Shown here one piece after another: positions 11,261-22,440 of a stretch of DNA of 64,000 nucleotides. How positions within the stretch are numbered: position 1 is the stretch's first letter; the number at the start of each line of letters is the position of its first letter. Position numbers and translations under genes: made by a program. The notes under the pieces are model-generated. The model was not told the DNA's origin and ran no database searches. It saw only the letters and a program-made list of their open reading frames with translations. Source of the DNA: Aplectana chamaeleonis (lineage: Eukaryota > Nematoda > Chromadorea > Rhabditida > Cosmocercidae); the NCBI GenBank assembly GCA_029168955.1, contig JAPDOI010000960.1, positions 62,001 through 126,000 of the forward strand, in the 5' to 3' direction.

Positions 11261-12070
11261 ATTTCTGAAAGTTGGGCTCCGCAGAAAAGGTCAAGGATTT
11301 GGCATTGCTCCTAAATGTCGTGAAATTGTCTTATTGGATTTGGCTCTCAACTTGATTTTTCAAATATAGTGAAATTGTCGAATTGATTTGGCTGTGATGA
11401 TACTATATGCAGATAACATAATCATTAAATCTAGTGAAATTGTTGCAAACGGATTTGGCAGGAGCTCTATCAATTATCACAGTCAAATCACGCGTCAGAA
11501 GGGGTTTTCCTTGAAGCGCATATTGAATCGAATGAGAACAGGAATAAACCTAGCAGCAAAACGTTTCTATACAATGCGAACCGTAAAACCGTTGAGGACA
11601 CGAAGACATAGAGTCAGTAGCGAGTAAATTGCGTTAGATTTCGTTTTCATGATTTTTATCTCATCGGTGAGGGAAGGTCTGGTACCTTATTGTTAGTGGG
11701 AGCTACACTGAAAGGGCAGAATAGCATTCGAAACCTTAATTCTAGCCCATAAGGCCACGTTTCGTTCAGCATTGTTGACTGAGGATTATTATTTTTTTCT
11801 TTTTGTCTTCATTCGCTCGCCAGAAGACCTTCTGACGCGTGATTTGACTGTGATAATTGATAGAGCTCCTGCCAAATCCGTTTGCAACAATTTCACTAGA
11901 TTTAATGATTATGTTATCTGCATATAGTATCATCACAGCCAAATCAATTCGACAATTTCACTACATTTGAAAAATCAAGTTGAGAGCCAAATCCAATAAG
12001 ACAATTTCACGACATTTAGGAGCAATGCCAAATCCTTGACCTTTTCTGCGGAGCCCAACTTTCAGAAATT
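11261..12070. mobile_element. Foldback element FB4, ~242-bp arms
   Basis: Arms 11261-11502 and 11828-12070 are almost perfectly complementary, starting with ATTTCTGAAAGTTGGGCTCC against GGAGCCCAACTTTCAGAAAT. Each arm carries GATTTGGC four times (near 11299, 11338, 11383 and 11454 in the left arm), mostly preceded by GTGAAATTGT. The 325-bp spacer contains an open frame overlapping the left arm (11388-11627) that resembles nothing known. The high arm identity means recent insertion or arm correction by gene conversion. FB4 belongs to the same structural class as FB3 but shares only the short motifs with it. Confidence 0.85.
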
Positions 12071-12817
12071 TCACAACTTTTTACAAGGGTTTCCTTCTAC
12101 AATATCGTCGAGCTCCAGAAGTCAAGTTGTTTTTTTCGAAAACATAGTGGTAGAAATGAAGAAACAACCGCTCCGCTGCTAAGACTGCAAGATAATTGTT
12201 GCAACGCGGCTTCCTACAAATAGATGCAAGGCATATACTTTTTGAATTTAAAAGTCGAAAATGAAGAAATGAGCTTCAAAATGACCCAATTGTACAGGTT
12301 CTAGGCACTCTTCTAGACGGGGGCACGCACCACTCAAGACAGAAATGAAATGAACGGCCCATTGGTGAGGCTACCAGTCGAAGTATTTCCGTAGAGCTCT
12401 AATAAAAACAATGATTGATAGCGCAGTATCAGGCCTCTTTATCAGAGTTTTCCATCATTTCTATGAGTTTTTGCGTAGCTTGGCCCCTCTAGTGAAAGAA
12501 AATGTTGAAGGGGCCCATGAAAAACCTTCATTTGTAAAGAAAAGTCAATCGGAACACATTGTAAATACGAATTTGAATTTCGCGCCAAAATCATTTTCGG
12601 AGTTTTTCTGCATGTGGAGTTCGTGCCGTAACCAATTTTTCCTGTTATCTTACTGTCGCACCAACATTCTAGGAAAAAGGGCTAGATGACTGGTGAGAAT
12701 TGGTGGCGGATATTAACCTCATCGTCCAACGTTTTTGACTCGCCAAAGTTTACCAGTGTGGTCTACCGGGCTCAATCATGAAATTGAGCCTGAAAATGGA
12801 AATTGATTTCCAGCGCG
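12071..12817. other. Unassigned region
   Basis: No tandem repeat or palindrome stands out. A 92-codon frame at 12411-12689 has no recognisable domain. The region lies inside the hAT-like boundaries, between FB4 and a small foldback. Confidence 0.3.
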
Positions 12818-13127
12818 AACGATAGTTAAGTGCGCCAGAAGAGGACTACCGTAATCTCAGGAATGATGTTATTCGGCTCTCGTAAACAAATTTGATGATA
12901 CCCAATTGATCAATGATAAAGTATAAAAGAAGTGAAGAGCGGTGTGTCTTGGATTCACACACCGTCCTTCTCTAGGGGTCAGCAGTTGAGGATCTGCCTG
13001 ACTAAAAGCAGGAAACATCACCACCTGTAGGGAAGATGAAGCGAAATCGGAGTCAGAACTTAGAAAATTTTAGAGCCAACTCGAGTGAGATTACGGTAGC
13101 CCTGTTCTGGCGGACTTAACTATCGTT
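12818..13127. mobile_element. Small foldback, ~42-bp inverted repeats
   Basis: AACGATAGTTAAGTGCGCCA plus 22 further bases (12818-12860) pairs with 13086-13127 (TGAGATTACGGTAGCC ... TTAACTATCGTT), with a few mismatches. The total is 310 bp without coding sequence. It ends about 35 bp before satellite D starts. Confidence 0.6.
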
Positions 13128-13160
13128 CTTGTAGATTCCGGAGGCCTGGCTTGCATACGG

Positions 13161-16100
13161 TGTCCTGAACATTGAACTGAGGTCCTGCACACCCCTACTG
13201 AGATCCAGCACACATTCCATGAAGTCCTGCTCATCCTTACAGGGGGTCTTGCACACGTTTCATGATGTCCTGCACACTCCTACTGATGTCCTGCACACAT
13301 TCCACGAAGTTCTGATCATCCTCACAGGGGTCTTGCACACGTTTCATGATGTCCTGCACACTCCTACTAAGGTCCTGCACACATTCCATGATGTCCTGCA
13401 CACCCTATTGGGGTCCTGCACACGCTTCATGATGTCCTGCACACTCCTACTGATGTCCTGCACACATTCCACGAAGTTCTGATCATCCTTTACAGGGTCT
13501 TGCACATGTTTCATGATGTCCTGCACACTCCTACTAAGGTCCTGCACACATTCTACGACGTCCTGCACACCCCTACTGGGGTCCTGCACAGGTCCCATGA
13601 TGTCCTGCACACTCCTACTGATGTTCTGCACACATTCTACGATGTCCTGCACACACCTACTGGGGTCCTACACAGGTTCCATGATGTCCTGCACACTTCT
13701 ACTGGGGTCCTGCACAGGTCCCATGAAGTCCTGCTCATCCTTACAGGGGTCTTGCACATGTTTCATGATGTCCTGCACACTCCTACTAAGGTCCTGCACA
13801 CATTCTACGACGTCCTGCACACCCCTACTGGGGTCCTGCACAGGTCCCATGATGTCCTGCACACTCCTACTGATGTTCTGCACACATTCTACGATGTCCT
13901 GCACACCCCTACTGGGGTCCTACACAGGTTCCATGATGTCCTGCACACTTCTACTGGGGTCCTGCACAGGTCCCATGATGTCCTGCACACTCCTACTAAG
14001 GTCCTGCACACTCCTACTGAGGTCCTGCACACATTCTACGACGTCCTGCACACCCCTACTGGGGTCCTGCACACGTTCCATGATATCCTGCCCACTCCTA
14101 CTGAGGTCCTGTACAGGTCCCATAATGTCATGCACACTCCTACTGAGGTCCTGCACACCCTACTGGGGTCCTGCACAGGTCCCATGATGTCCTGCACACT
14201 CCTACTAAGGTCCTGCACACTCCCACTGAGGTCCTGCACACATTCTACGACGTCCTGCCCCTCCTTAGTGGGGTCCTGCACAGGTCCCAAAATGTCCTGC
14301 ACACTCCTACTGAGGTCCTGCACACCCCTACTGGGGTCCTGCACAGGTCCCATGATGTCCTGCACACTCCTACTAAGGTCCTGCACACTCCTACTGAGGT
14401 CCTGCACACATTCTACGACGTCCTGCACACCCCTACTGGGGTCCTGCACAGGTCCCATGATGTCCTGCACACTCCTACTAAGGTCCTGCGCACTCCTTCT
14501 GAGGTCCTGCACACATTCTACGGCGTCCTGCACACCCCTACTGAGATCCAGCACACATTCCATGAAGTCCTGCTCATCCTTACAGGGGTCTTGCACACGT
14601 TTCATGATGTCCTGCACACTCCTACTGATGTCCTGCACACATTCCACGAAGTTCTGATCATCCTTACAGGGGTCTTGCACACGTTTCATGATGTCCTGCA
14701 CACTCCTACTAAGGTCCTGCACACATTCCATGATGTCCTGCACACCCCTATTGGGGTCCTGCACACGCTTCATGATGTCCTGCACACTCCTACTGATGTC
14801 CTGCACACATTACACGAAGTTCTGATCATCCTTACAGGGGCCTTGCACACGTTTCATGATGTCCTGCACACTCCTACTAAGGCCCTGCACACATTCCATG
14901 ATGTCCTGCACACCCCTATTGGGGTCCTGCACACGTTCCATGATGTCCTGTGTAATTTTACTAAGGTCCTACACACATTCCATGACGTCCTGCTCAACCC
15001 TACTGGGGTCCTGCACACGCTTCATGATGTCCTGCACACTCCTACTGATGTCCTGCACACATTCCATGAAGTCCTGCTCATCCTTACAGGGGTCTTGCAC
15101 ATGTTTCATGATGTCCTGCACACTCCTACTAAGGTCCTGCACACATTCTACGACGTCCTGCACACTCCCTACTGGGGTCCTGCACAGGTCCCATGATGTC
15201 CTGCACACTCCTACTGGATGTTCTGCACACATTCTACGATGTCCTGCACACCCCTACTGGGGTCCTACACAGGTTCCATGATGTCCTGCACACTCTACTG
15301 GGGTCCTGCACAGGTCCCATGATGTCCTGCACACTCCTACTAAGGTCCTGCACACTCCTACTGGAGGTCCTGCACACATTCTACGACGTCCTGCACACCC
15401 CTACTGGGGTCCTGCACACGTTCCATGATATCCTGCGCACTTCCTACTGAGGTCCTGTACAGGTCCCATAATGTCATGCACACCCTACTGAGGTCCTGCA
15501 CACCCCTACTGGGGTCCTGCACAGGTCCCATGATGTCCTGCACACTCCTACTAAGGTCCTGCACACCTCCCACCTGAGGTCCCTGCACACATCTCTACGA
15601 CGTCCTGCACACCCTTACTGGGGTCCTGCACAGGTCCCAAAATGTCCTGCACACTCCTACTGGAGGTCCTGCACACTCCCTACTGGGGTCCTGCACAGGT
15701 CCCATGATGTCCTGCACACTCCTACTAAGGTCCTGCACACTCCTACTGAGGTCCTGCACACATTCTACGACGTCCTGCACACTTCCTACTGGGGTCCTGC
15801 ACAGGTCCCATGATGTCCTGCACACTCCTACTAAGGTCCTGCACACACTCCTACTGAGGTCCTGCACACATTCTACGGCGTCCTGCACACCCCCTAGTTA
15901 GATCCAGCACACATTCCATGAAGTCCTGCTCATCCTTACAGGGGTCTTGCACACGTTTCATGATGTACTGCACACTCCTACTGATGTCCTGCACACATTC
16001 CACGAAGTTCTGATCAACCTTACAGGTGTCTTGCACACGTTTCATGATGTCCTGCACACTCCTAATAAGGTCCTGCACACATTCCATGATGTCCTGCACA

Positions 16101-17175
16101 CCCCTATTGGGGTCCTGCACACGCTTCATGATGTCCTGCACACTCCTACTGATGTCCTGCACACATTCCACGAAGTTCTGATCATCCCTACAGGGGTCTT
16201 GCACACGTTTCATGATGTCCTGCACACTCCTACTAAGGTCCTGCACACATTCCATGATGTCCTGCACACCCCTATTGGGGTCCTGCACACGTTCTATGAT
16301 GTCCTGTGTAATTTTACTAAGGTCCTACACACATTCCATGACGTCCTGCTCAACCCTACTGGGGTCCTGCACACGCTCCATGATGTCCTGCACACTCCTA
16401 CTGATGTCCTGCACACATTCCATGAAGTCCTGCTCATCCTTACAGGGGTCTTGCACATGTTTCATGATGTCCTGCACACTCCTACTAAGGTCCTGCACAC
16501 ATTCTACGACGTCCTGCACACCCCTACTGGGGTCCTGCACAGGTCCCATGATGTCCTGCACACTCCTACTGATGTTCTGCACACATTCTACGATGTCCTG
16601 CACACTCCCTGCTGGGGCCCTCCACAGGTTCCATGATCTCCTGCACACTCCTACTGGGGACCTGCACAGGTCCCATGATGTCCTGCACACTCCTACTAAG
16701 GTCCTGCACACTCCTACTGGAGTGTCCTGCACACATTCTACGACGTCCTGCACACCCCTACTGGGGTCCTGCACACGTTCCATGATATCCTGCGCACTCC
16801 TACTGAGGTCCTGTACAGGTCCCATAATGTCATGCACACTCCTACTGAGGTCCTGCACACCCCTACTGGGGTCCTGCACAGGTCCCATGATGTCCTGCAC
16901 ACTTCTACTAAGGTCCTGCACACCCCACTGAGGTCCTGCACACATTCTACGCCGTCCTGCACACCCTTACTGGGGTCCTGCACAGGTCCCAAAATGTCCT
17001 GCACACTCCTACTGAGGTCCTGCACACCCCTACTGGGGTCCTGCACACATTCTACGACGTCCTGCACACTCCTACTGAGGTCCTGCACACATTCTACGGC
17101 GTCCTGCACACCCCTACTGAGGGGTTGCTGTAGTTCCACGACGTCCTGCATACTCCTACTGCGGTCTCGCATAGC
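13161..17175 (+). repeat. Satellite D: 21-bp half units in 42-bp dimers, 4 kb
   Basis: The array is made of 21-bp half units of the form GTCCTGCACAC followed by a variable 10-mer, for example TCCTACTGAG, ATTCTACGAC, AGGTCCCATGAT or ACCCCTACTGGG. The half units alternate as 42-bp dimers. A higher-order repeat is visible: the rare variant AGATCCAGCACACATTCC recurs at 13201, 14544 and 15900, which gives units of about 1343 and 1356 bp, near 32 dimers. Single-base indels around 15150-15900 break the frame. The repeats leave several frames open on both strands (up to 385 codons, period 14 residues). With no start context, splice structure or protein resemblance I do not call a gene. Confidence 0.95.
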
Positions 17176-17549
17176 CACCCGACACTCCAGCACACCCTGC
17201 GACGACTTCTTATCTTTGGTGCGCATGGTACAAACACGCGCCACGCTCAAAAACAACCCTTCCGCATAGCGTCCTGTTCCAAGCCGGACGTTTAGAGTAC
17301 ACCACCCTAGAGAGCAAGGTATTTATATGGAGTCTCTAAGAAAACAATGACTGATAACGAAAAACCCGTCATTTTTATAAACTAATCTTGAGAGGCCGGT
17401 TTCCGAGTTTCAAACGCCCGTTAGGGGCCCAGAAGTCATTATGGTGAGTTCTGACAATTATTTTCGTCATTCCCGTGGTCTATTACATCTAGTCACAAAT
17501 TTTCGAGCGATTTGGTCCACGCCTTCCAAAAAAATGGTTTTCGACGGAC

Positions 17550-17600
17550 GGAGGTGGAGGCGGAGGCGGAGGCGGAGGCGGAGGCGGAGGCGGTGGTGGA
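17550..17600 (+). repeat. GGAGGC hexanucleotide run
   Basis: About seven GGAGGC units flanked by GGAGGTGG and GGTGGTGG. The plus strand has many closely spaced GG doublets and could form two-tier G-quadruplexes. Translated, it gives poly-Arg on one strand and poly-Pro on the other, inside frames of 60-80 codons that are artefacts of the repeat. Confidence 0.9.
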
Positions 17601-17764
17601 GAACGTTTTTGCGTACTTTGAGAGGTCATAACTTCAGAAAGCGGGGACCAGTTGGGATGAAAAGTTGCACACATATGTAATTTCTTGCAGCGCGTCGAAT
17701 AGTGTACAGCTCATACCTCTGTTGACGGTATGAATAGGTGATCTCATTGTAGGGCATCCGCGCG

Positions 17765-17830
17765 GGAAGAGATCAAAGCCAAATCCTGGTGAGCGCTTCG
17801 CGCTCACCACAATTCTGTAAAGATAAAGAC
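17765..17830 (+). repeat. Hairpin cassette H, copy 1
   Basis: AAAGCCAAATCCTGGTGAGC leads into a perfect hairpin (stem GGTGAGCGC, loop TTC, stem GCGCTCACC; 17788-17808), then ACAATT. The same cassette, allowing for substitutions, occurs at 38300-38395, inverted at 32546-32635 and 51800-51895, and decayed near 34085-34120. Similarity stops straight after CACAAT(T) in every copy, so this is probably an element terminus. A hairpin just inside a terminus recalls Helitron or Helentron 3' ends, but the CTRR terminus of classical Helitrons is absent. Confidence 0.65.
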
Positions 17831-18090
17831 AACCGCTGTTTGAGATTTAGTAAACGCCTCCATGACCAACCGACACCCTGCTACCTTTATTGCCAAATGA
17901 AGTATAATGATGTTTGTGTTTTCTGGATGCATATTTTGATTAACTCACATTTCCATCGTATATAAACCCGATTTAGAAAGGTTGGTGCATATAAACAGCT
18001 AAGCAGTTGAAATGAGTGGTTAAGGGGGAGGGGACGTGAAGAAAGGGGTGGTATACACTCTCTTATAGATGCACAAAACGATTTTGAAGC

Positions 18091-18615
18091 TCTGCGCTAA
18101 CCCACTTCGGTCCCGCACACTTTCTACGGCGTCCGGCGCGCTCTCTACCTTGGCTCCCGCACACTTTTTTCGGCGCCCTCTGCACTCCCACTTGGGTCCC
18201 GCACACTTTCTACGGCGTCCTACGCACTTCCACTTGGGTCCCGCACATTTCTACGGCGTCCTACGCACTTCCACTTGGGTCCCGCACACTTTCTTTCGGC
18301 GTCCTGCGCACTCCCACTCTGGGTCCCGCACACTTTTTTTCGGCGTCCTGCGCACTCCCACTCTGGGTCCCGCACACATTCTTTCGGCGTCTTGCGCACT
18401 CCCACTTCGGTCCCGCACACTTTCTACCGCGTCCTACGCACTTCCACTTGGGTCCCGCACACTTTCTTCGGCGTCCTGCGCACTCCCACTTTGATCCCGC
18501 ACACTTTCTACGGCGTCCGGCGCATTCTACCTTGGGTCCCGCACATTTCTACGGCGTCCTACGCACTTCCACTTGGGTCCCACACACTTTCTACGGCGTT
18601 CTGCGCGCTCTTGAG
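18091..18615 (+). repeat. Satellite C, array 1: 42-bp units
   Basis: About twelve 42-bp units of the form GTCCCGCACACTTTCTACGG plus CGTCCTGCGCACTCCCACTT GG. Each unit splits into 21-bp halves beginning GTCCCGCACAC and GTCCTGCGCAC, so satellite C is a diverged relative of satellite D 900 bp upstream. Small indels (TTTTTTTCGG, CTCTGGG) shift the frame repeatedly. The 141-codon frame at 18069-18494 is a by-product. Confidence 0.95.
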
Positions 18616-18669
18616 CCCGTACCCGTAAGGTAGCCCGTCTTGAAAGTCAAGCCGAATAAACGGTCAAAC

Positions 18670-18722
18670 AAACGCACAGAGAAACGCACACATACATAAA
18701 CACACACACGCACACACAAATT
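18670..18722 (+). repeat. CA-rich microsatellite
   Basis: Runs of ACACAC interrupted by ATAA and GC, ending in an A/T tract (ATATATATA at 18730-18738). Simple sequence without coding meaning. Confidence 0.8.
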
Positions 18723-18751
18723 TACCAAAATATATATAGTAGGATAAAAAT

Positions 18752-18779
18752 ATGTCCTTAACCACTCGGACATCGCTGC
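18752..18779 (-). other. tRNA-Ser-like 5' fragment
   Basis: On the minus strand GCAGCGATGTCCGAGTGGTT AAGGACAT resembles the first third of a eukaryotic serine tRNA, including acceptor strand, D arm and A box. It then runs into AT-rich sequence with no anticodon arm or B box. It is best read as a tRNA fragment or the head of a tRNA-derived SINE, not a working tRNA. Confidence 0.4.
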
Positions 18780-18789
18780 ACGAAACCTA

Positions 18790-19540
18790 ATACTCGAGAG
18801 TGTGTTTATCGATTTTCGTCATTTTTTTGCAGGAAAAGAAACAAAATGGGAAACCGAGACAATCTGGAACTCTTTGCTTTTTTTTCCAGTTCAAAATTTG
18901 ACATTGTGCGCTATATGATGCTATTTGAGATCTACCAGATGGTGACAAGACGGAGAATCGCACCGACTTTGCACTGATTGTTCTTTGCTCAGCGTCGCGA
19001 GCAGAGCGCTAGCGTGGTTAAGAGCTGGTTCCCATAATGGGGAGAGGTCGGAAGAAACTAGCAGTGAAAATTTCACCCGTGAGAGGTCCCAGTACCACTT
19101 TATAGAAACCCTATATCTCGAATTTATGACTGAAAATCGAAGGACGGCACCCTTTCAATCCAATCATCGGATACAGTTCTTACAGATGTGGCCTGCAGGC
19201 ACCGCTCCATATAATTACCTCTTATAGTGCCCTCTGTAAAATTCTCCGCTGGAGCCGGTCTGTGCTAGAAACGGTTCAGTGAGCCTACCATAAAGTGACG
19301 CTACCGACACGAAGTCGCATAAATGCTGTGCCTAACCTTGCGCAACGTTCCGTTGGAGTTTTAATATGGGGGTTTCAGAACTGCGAAGCTTTGTAAGTAG
19401 ATATAATAAACACTGGAGGCTACGGCTATTTCGAACCATTCAACTAGAACAACCAACAGGGCAATATGTATAGATCCTGGTGTAAGCCTTGGGCTGGAGC
19501 CGTGACTATCGGCTTTCTAACGAGTTTTGGGATTGCTTAC
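18790..19540. other. Unassigned region
   Basis: No structure or gene is apparent. One 80-codon frame (18985-19227) has no known motif. The region precedes the right subterminal repeats of the hAT-like unit. Confidence 0.3.
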
Positions 19541-19639
19541 CAAAATACTTTCAATTTCGTTAGTCGTAATACCCAAAAAGCCCGTTAGTCGTTGAATTCG
19601 TTAGTCGTTAGTCGTAATTACGCACATCCCTGGGGCGAC

Positions 19640-20280
19640 TTACCAACCGGAGGCTCACGGGTTTGATCCTCTCTGCTGCTGGTGGATTTTTTCCATGATG
19701 TTTTCTATATCCAAAAACTGTGCGCGGCATTTCAATGACAGTTCATCTACAACATCCGTCATAAGGAAGAAGAACAACCATTAAGAAGTGCAGAACACGG
19801 GAACGGAAAATAAAAAAAAGATCTGATTAAAGATCACTATGTATGACACTTTATTGATCCTGAAGTCTTCATATCGAGAAAAAAAAATGGCACACAATAC
19901 ATAGCTGCTGCAATAACCGTAAAATCAATGAAAATCTTCTCTGTTCGACGTGGGTCTCTACCTTTAAAACAGTATTTAAGCCAAAAGCACTGCACATTCA
20001 AATATAAGCACTCTCTCGTGTTCAAAGTTCGATTAGCGAAAATTGGAGTTTTCAGGCATTAAGCACTCCATTAAATTCAAGGTGCTCAACAGTGTTGTGG
20101 CTTCAGTTATGTGGGCCAGCTTCCCAAGAAACATTGTTTATTCTGTGGCGTCTTGAACAAAAAATAGCCTCGACGTGAAGGATTACGGTTATCAATGTAA
20201 GAGATAATCATACCGATATTTCCACGGTATGCAGTGTTTCCACGGCGTATGTGACGCCTTCACGGCACCCACGACTGGCA
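19640..20280. other. Unassigned region
   Basis: The start continues sequence that, joined across the hAT-like unit to 10620-10655, reads GGTGGCGACTTACCAACC ... GGGTTTGATCC, which faintly resembles a tRNA 3' half. The rest has no gene and no clear repeat. Confidence 0.3.
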
Positions 20281-20407
20281 GGCCGGGATCATACTTCCCG
20301 CGACCAGCGATGGCGACAGTGCATATCAGGCATATATAGATTTTCGGTCGATATGGATGGTAAACCTTTCGTCGCGTTGCTCCTCGTTGGAAGTATGATC
20401 CCGGCCT
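20281..20407. repeat. 127-bp inverted repeat, 18-bp arms
   Basis: GGCCGGGATCATACTTCC at 20281-20298 is repeated as its perfect complement GGAAGTATGATCCCGGCC at 20390-20407. The spacer has no recognisable content. Size and structure fit a minimal MITE or a cruciform-forming remnant. Confidence 0.7.
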
Positions 20408-20474
20408 CACAGTGAGAAAGATTCACAAGACCCGCAGTGTAGAAAGCGTGGACGGCGGCTAAAAACCCACTGGT

Positions 20475-20922
20475 TTAAAGGCAGCATACACGCCCGTAAA
20501 CGTGTTTGAGATAACTACGGAAATAGAATTGTATGGCTCAGAACACAACGTCTACGCATTTTAAAGCATCAAAAACAACCCACAATGCCGCTACACGAGT
20601 AAGAATTTGGCCCCGCCCCATGTATTTGCTGTTCTCCTCCAAAACAGTGGTGCCAGGCCATTCTTACCGTTGCCGATGTAAGTGGTTTACTTATTGTACT
20701 TATTGTACCATCCACATACATCTGCAAAGGTGGGAATGGCCCAGCACTCTTGTTTTGGAGGTGAACAGCAAATAGAGGGACGGGGCCAACTTCTTAATCG
20801 TGTAGCTGCATTGTGTGTCGTTTTTGATGCCTTAAAATGCGTAGGCGTTGTGTTCTGAGCCATACGATTCTATTTCCGCAGTTATCTCAAACATGTTTAC
20901 GAGAGTGTATGCTGCCTTTAAA
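20475..20922. mobile_element. TTTAAAGGCAG foldback, element 1
   Basis: It opens with TTTAAAGGCAGCATACACGC (20475) and closes with GTGTATGCTGCCTTTAAA (20922). Almost the whole length pairs: AACACAACG...GCATTTTAAAGCATC against GATGCCTTAAAATGCGTAGG, and GCCCCGCCCC...TTTGCTGTTC against GAACAGCAAATAGAGGGACG. The terminal TTTAAA on both sides recalls the palindromic TTTAAA-target MITEs named in C. elegans repeat libraries; that link is from memory. Confidence 0.8.
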
Positions 20923-21946
20923 GGCAGTGGTCGCGATGAAATATGCTTGTATTCTTTTCCTCTCTAAACCCTTCTCTGAGTTTTGAGTAGTAGGACCTAT
21001 ACTTTGACATCGAATGATTTCGAATCATCCTGTCAATAACTTTTTTCTCTCGTATGACAGAATGGTTCGAGCTGTCTTTGGTTTACAGAAAACAAGTAGG
21101 AGGTAAGGAGAAAACCTAAACAAGCAGCAGCGACTGTTTATCCACACGTGTTCCATTACATTGTTTTGCCGGTGGAGAACTTTTGCAAGTTTTACCATGT
21201 TTCAACGCACCAACTTCCCACGTTTTCAGCGCGATTAACGATGTGGATAAACGGTTGCTGCTGCCTGTTTAGGAGGCCCCGGAAGTAAGCTCCTCATAGG
21301 TCAAGTCAGGGTAGGATTCCTTAGATTAATAAAATCACAGTTATCAATTAATCGAAAAAAATTGTCGACTATTATTCGAAGTCGACTATTTTCTCGAATA
21401 ATTGAAAATTATGATTTTATCAACGCGAAGAATTCTACTCCGACTTGACTTATAGGAAGTTTACCTCTTACTTGTTGTCTGAAAACCTAAGACAGGACAA
21501 ACCATTCCGTCATTTGAGAGAAAAACTGCATTTACAGGATGATTCGAAATCATTCGATGTCAAAGTATAGTAGGAATCGAGAACATCAGCTGGCTTGAAA
21601 TTGAATTTCAATCAATGAACATCAACCTTCACACTGTCCTGCTATGTACTCATCTAGTCAAAAACATTGACTGAAGTGCTTGCTTTCATTGTTAACTGTT
21701 TCTATTAGGTAAATTGCATTTATTTCATCCTCTGAATGTCGATGATTTTCGACTGCTCGGCATGAAACTGCAATCTTTTTGGGCGGCTCTGTGCACGGTG
21801 CACCAACTGGGATCTTTGGACCCTAAAACTCTAATTCTAGCCTGTTTTTCACCGTGCTACCTTCAGAGTTTTTCAGCTGTTTTCGATCTAAGCTGATTTT
21901 TGTAGCTTTTTAGGTAAAGTTTTTCATCGTGACCACTGCCTTTAAC
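20917..21946. mobile_element. TTTAAAGGCAG foldback, element 2, with nested palindromes
   Basis: It shares TTTAAA at 20917-20922 with element 1. The terminal repeat AAAGGCAGTGGTCGCGATGA is answered at 21922-21944 by the complement of AAAGGCAGTGGTCACGATGA. Inside lies a second palindrome, about 20994-21575 (CTATACTTTGACATCGAATG against CATTCGATGTCAAAGTATAG), with further paired blocks such as GTTTATCCACA near 21137 and TGTGGATAAAC near 21243. The central ATTCGAAGTCGACTATT region is itself self-complementary. This looks like one foldback nested in, or fused to, another. A 60-codon frame at 21714-21896 has no recognisable product. Confidence 0.75.
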
Positions 21947-22129
21947 AATGAATCCTGAAATCGAGATTCAGCCCGGAGCCTCCCTTTAGTATTTAGAAAA
22001 TCGACAAGTGAACCTCAAATTCGTGTTTGGCGTCCCAGACTGAAATTTTGAGCCAAATATGAGACCTAGGCAGAATTACCGTATACCCACCGTATTATAT
22101 CGTAATCCTAGAAAATGAGAAATTCAGAG
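21947..22129. other. Unassigned spacer
   Basis: Short stretch with no coding or repeat signal. Confidence 0.3.
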
Positions 22130-22440
22130 GCGATTTTGTCGTGGCATTCTGGAACTGGGAAAGGTCGCGCTTGGCCGGCAAGATTTCCACCTTTGAGAAG
22201 CTTAGGAACAAACCAGCAAAAACCTCTTGAGGGAACGCAAAAGGGCCGCAGATTTGTAGAGTGCGCTTAAATCAACCACTAGACAAAAGTTTCGAGCTCA
22301 ATCTAAGACATTTTTTCTGAAAACTGCCGCTCGGGTATCTCTTTTCTCAACGCAAAGCTATTAAAATGCCCTTTTCTGGAAATCCTTGAGGCATTAGTTA
22401 AATTTCGAAGATGGATTATTGATACACAGGAGTGTACCTA
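22130..22440. repeat. Dispersed repeat R1, copy 1
   Basis: This segment is a diverged relative of 47150-47480. Shared words in the same order include GTCGCG.TTGG, GAGCTCAATCTAAGACA against GGCTCAATCCGAGACA, ATTTTTT(T/C)TGAA, and CTTGAGGCATTAG against CTGAGGCACTTAG, ending in ATGGAT/AATATT. Divergence is high, so the two copies are old. No coding capacity or family assignment. Confidence 0.55.

Larger units (their letters stand above)
10664..19631. mobile_element. ~9-kb hAT-like unit carrying satellites
   Basis: The left end at 10664 (AAGGGATGTGCGTAAT) and the right end at 19631 (ATTACGCACATCCCT) share a 15-bp perfect inverted repeat. The flanks are GTGGCGAC at 10656-10663 and GGGGCGAC at 19632-19639: eight bases, one mismatch. 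Subterminal CGTTAGTCGTTA-like motifs cluster at both ends (10698-10745 and 19558-19615). Eight-base duplications, short inverted repeats and iterated subterminal motifs are hallmarks of hAT transposons. The interior holds FB4, a small foldback, satellites D and C and unassigned sequence, with no recognisable transposase. It may therefore be a non-autonomous element that accumulated or captured arrays, or two related ends that happen to flank this stretch. Confidence 0.55.

Noticed and set aside
13500..14657. 385-codon frame as a repetitive protein gene
   Set aside because: Neighbouring frames and the opposite strand are equally open with the same period; indels break it; no start or splice context.
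18752..18779. Functional tRNA-Ser
   Set aside because: Only the 5' third is present; no anticodon arm, variable arm or T arm follows.
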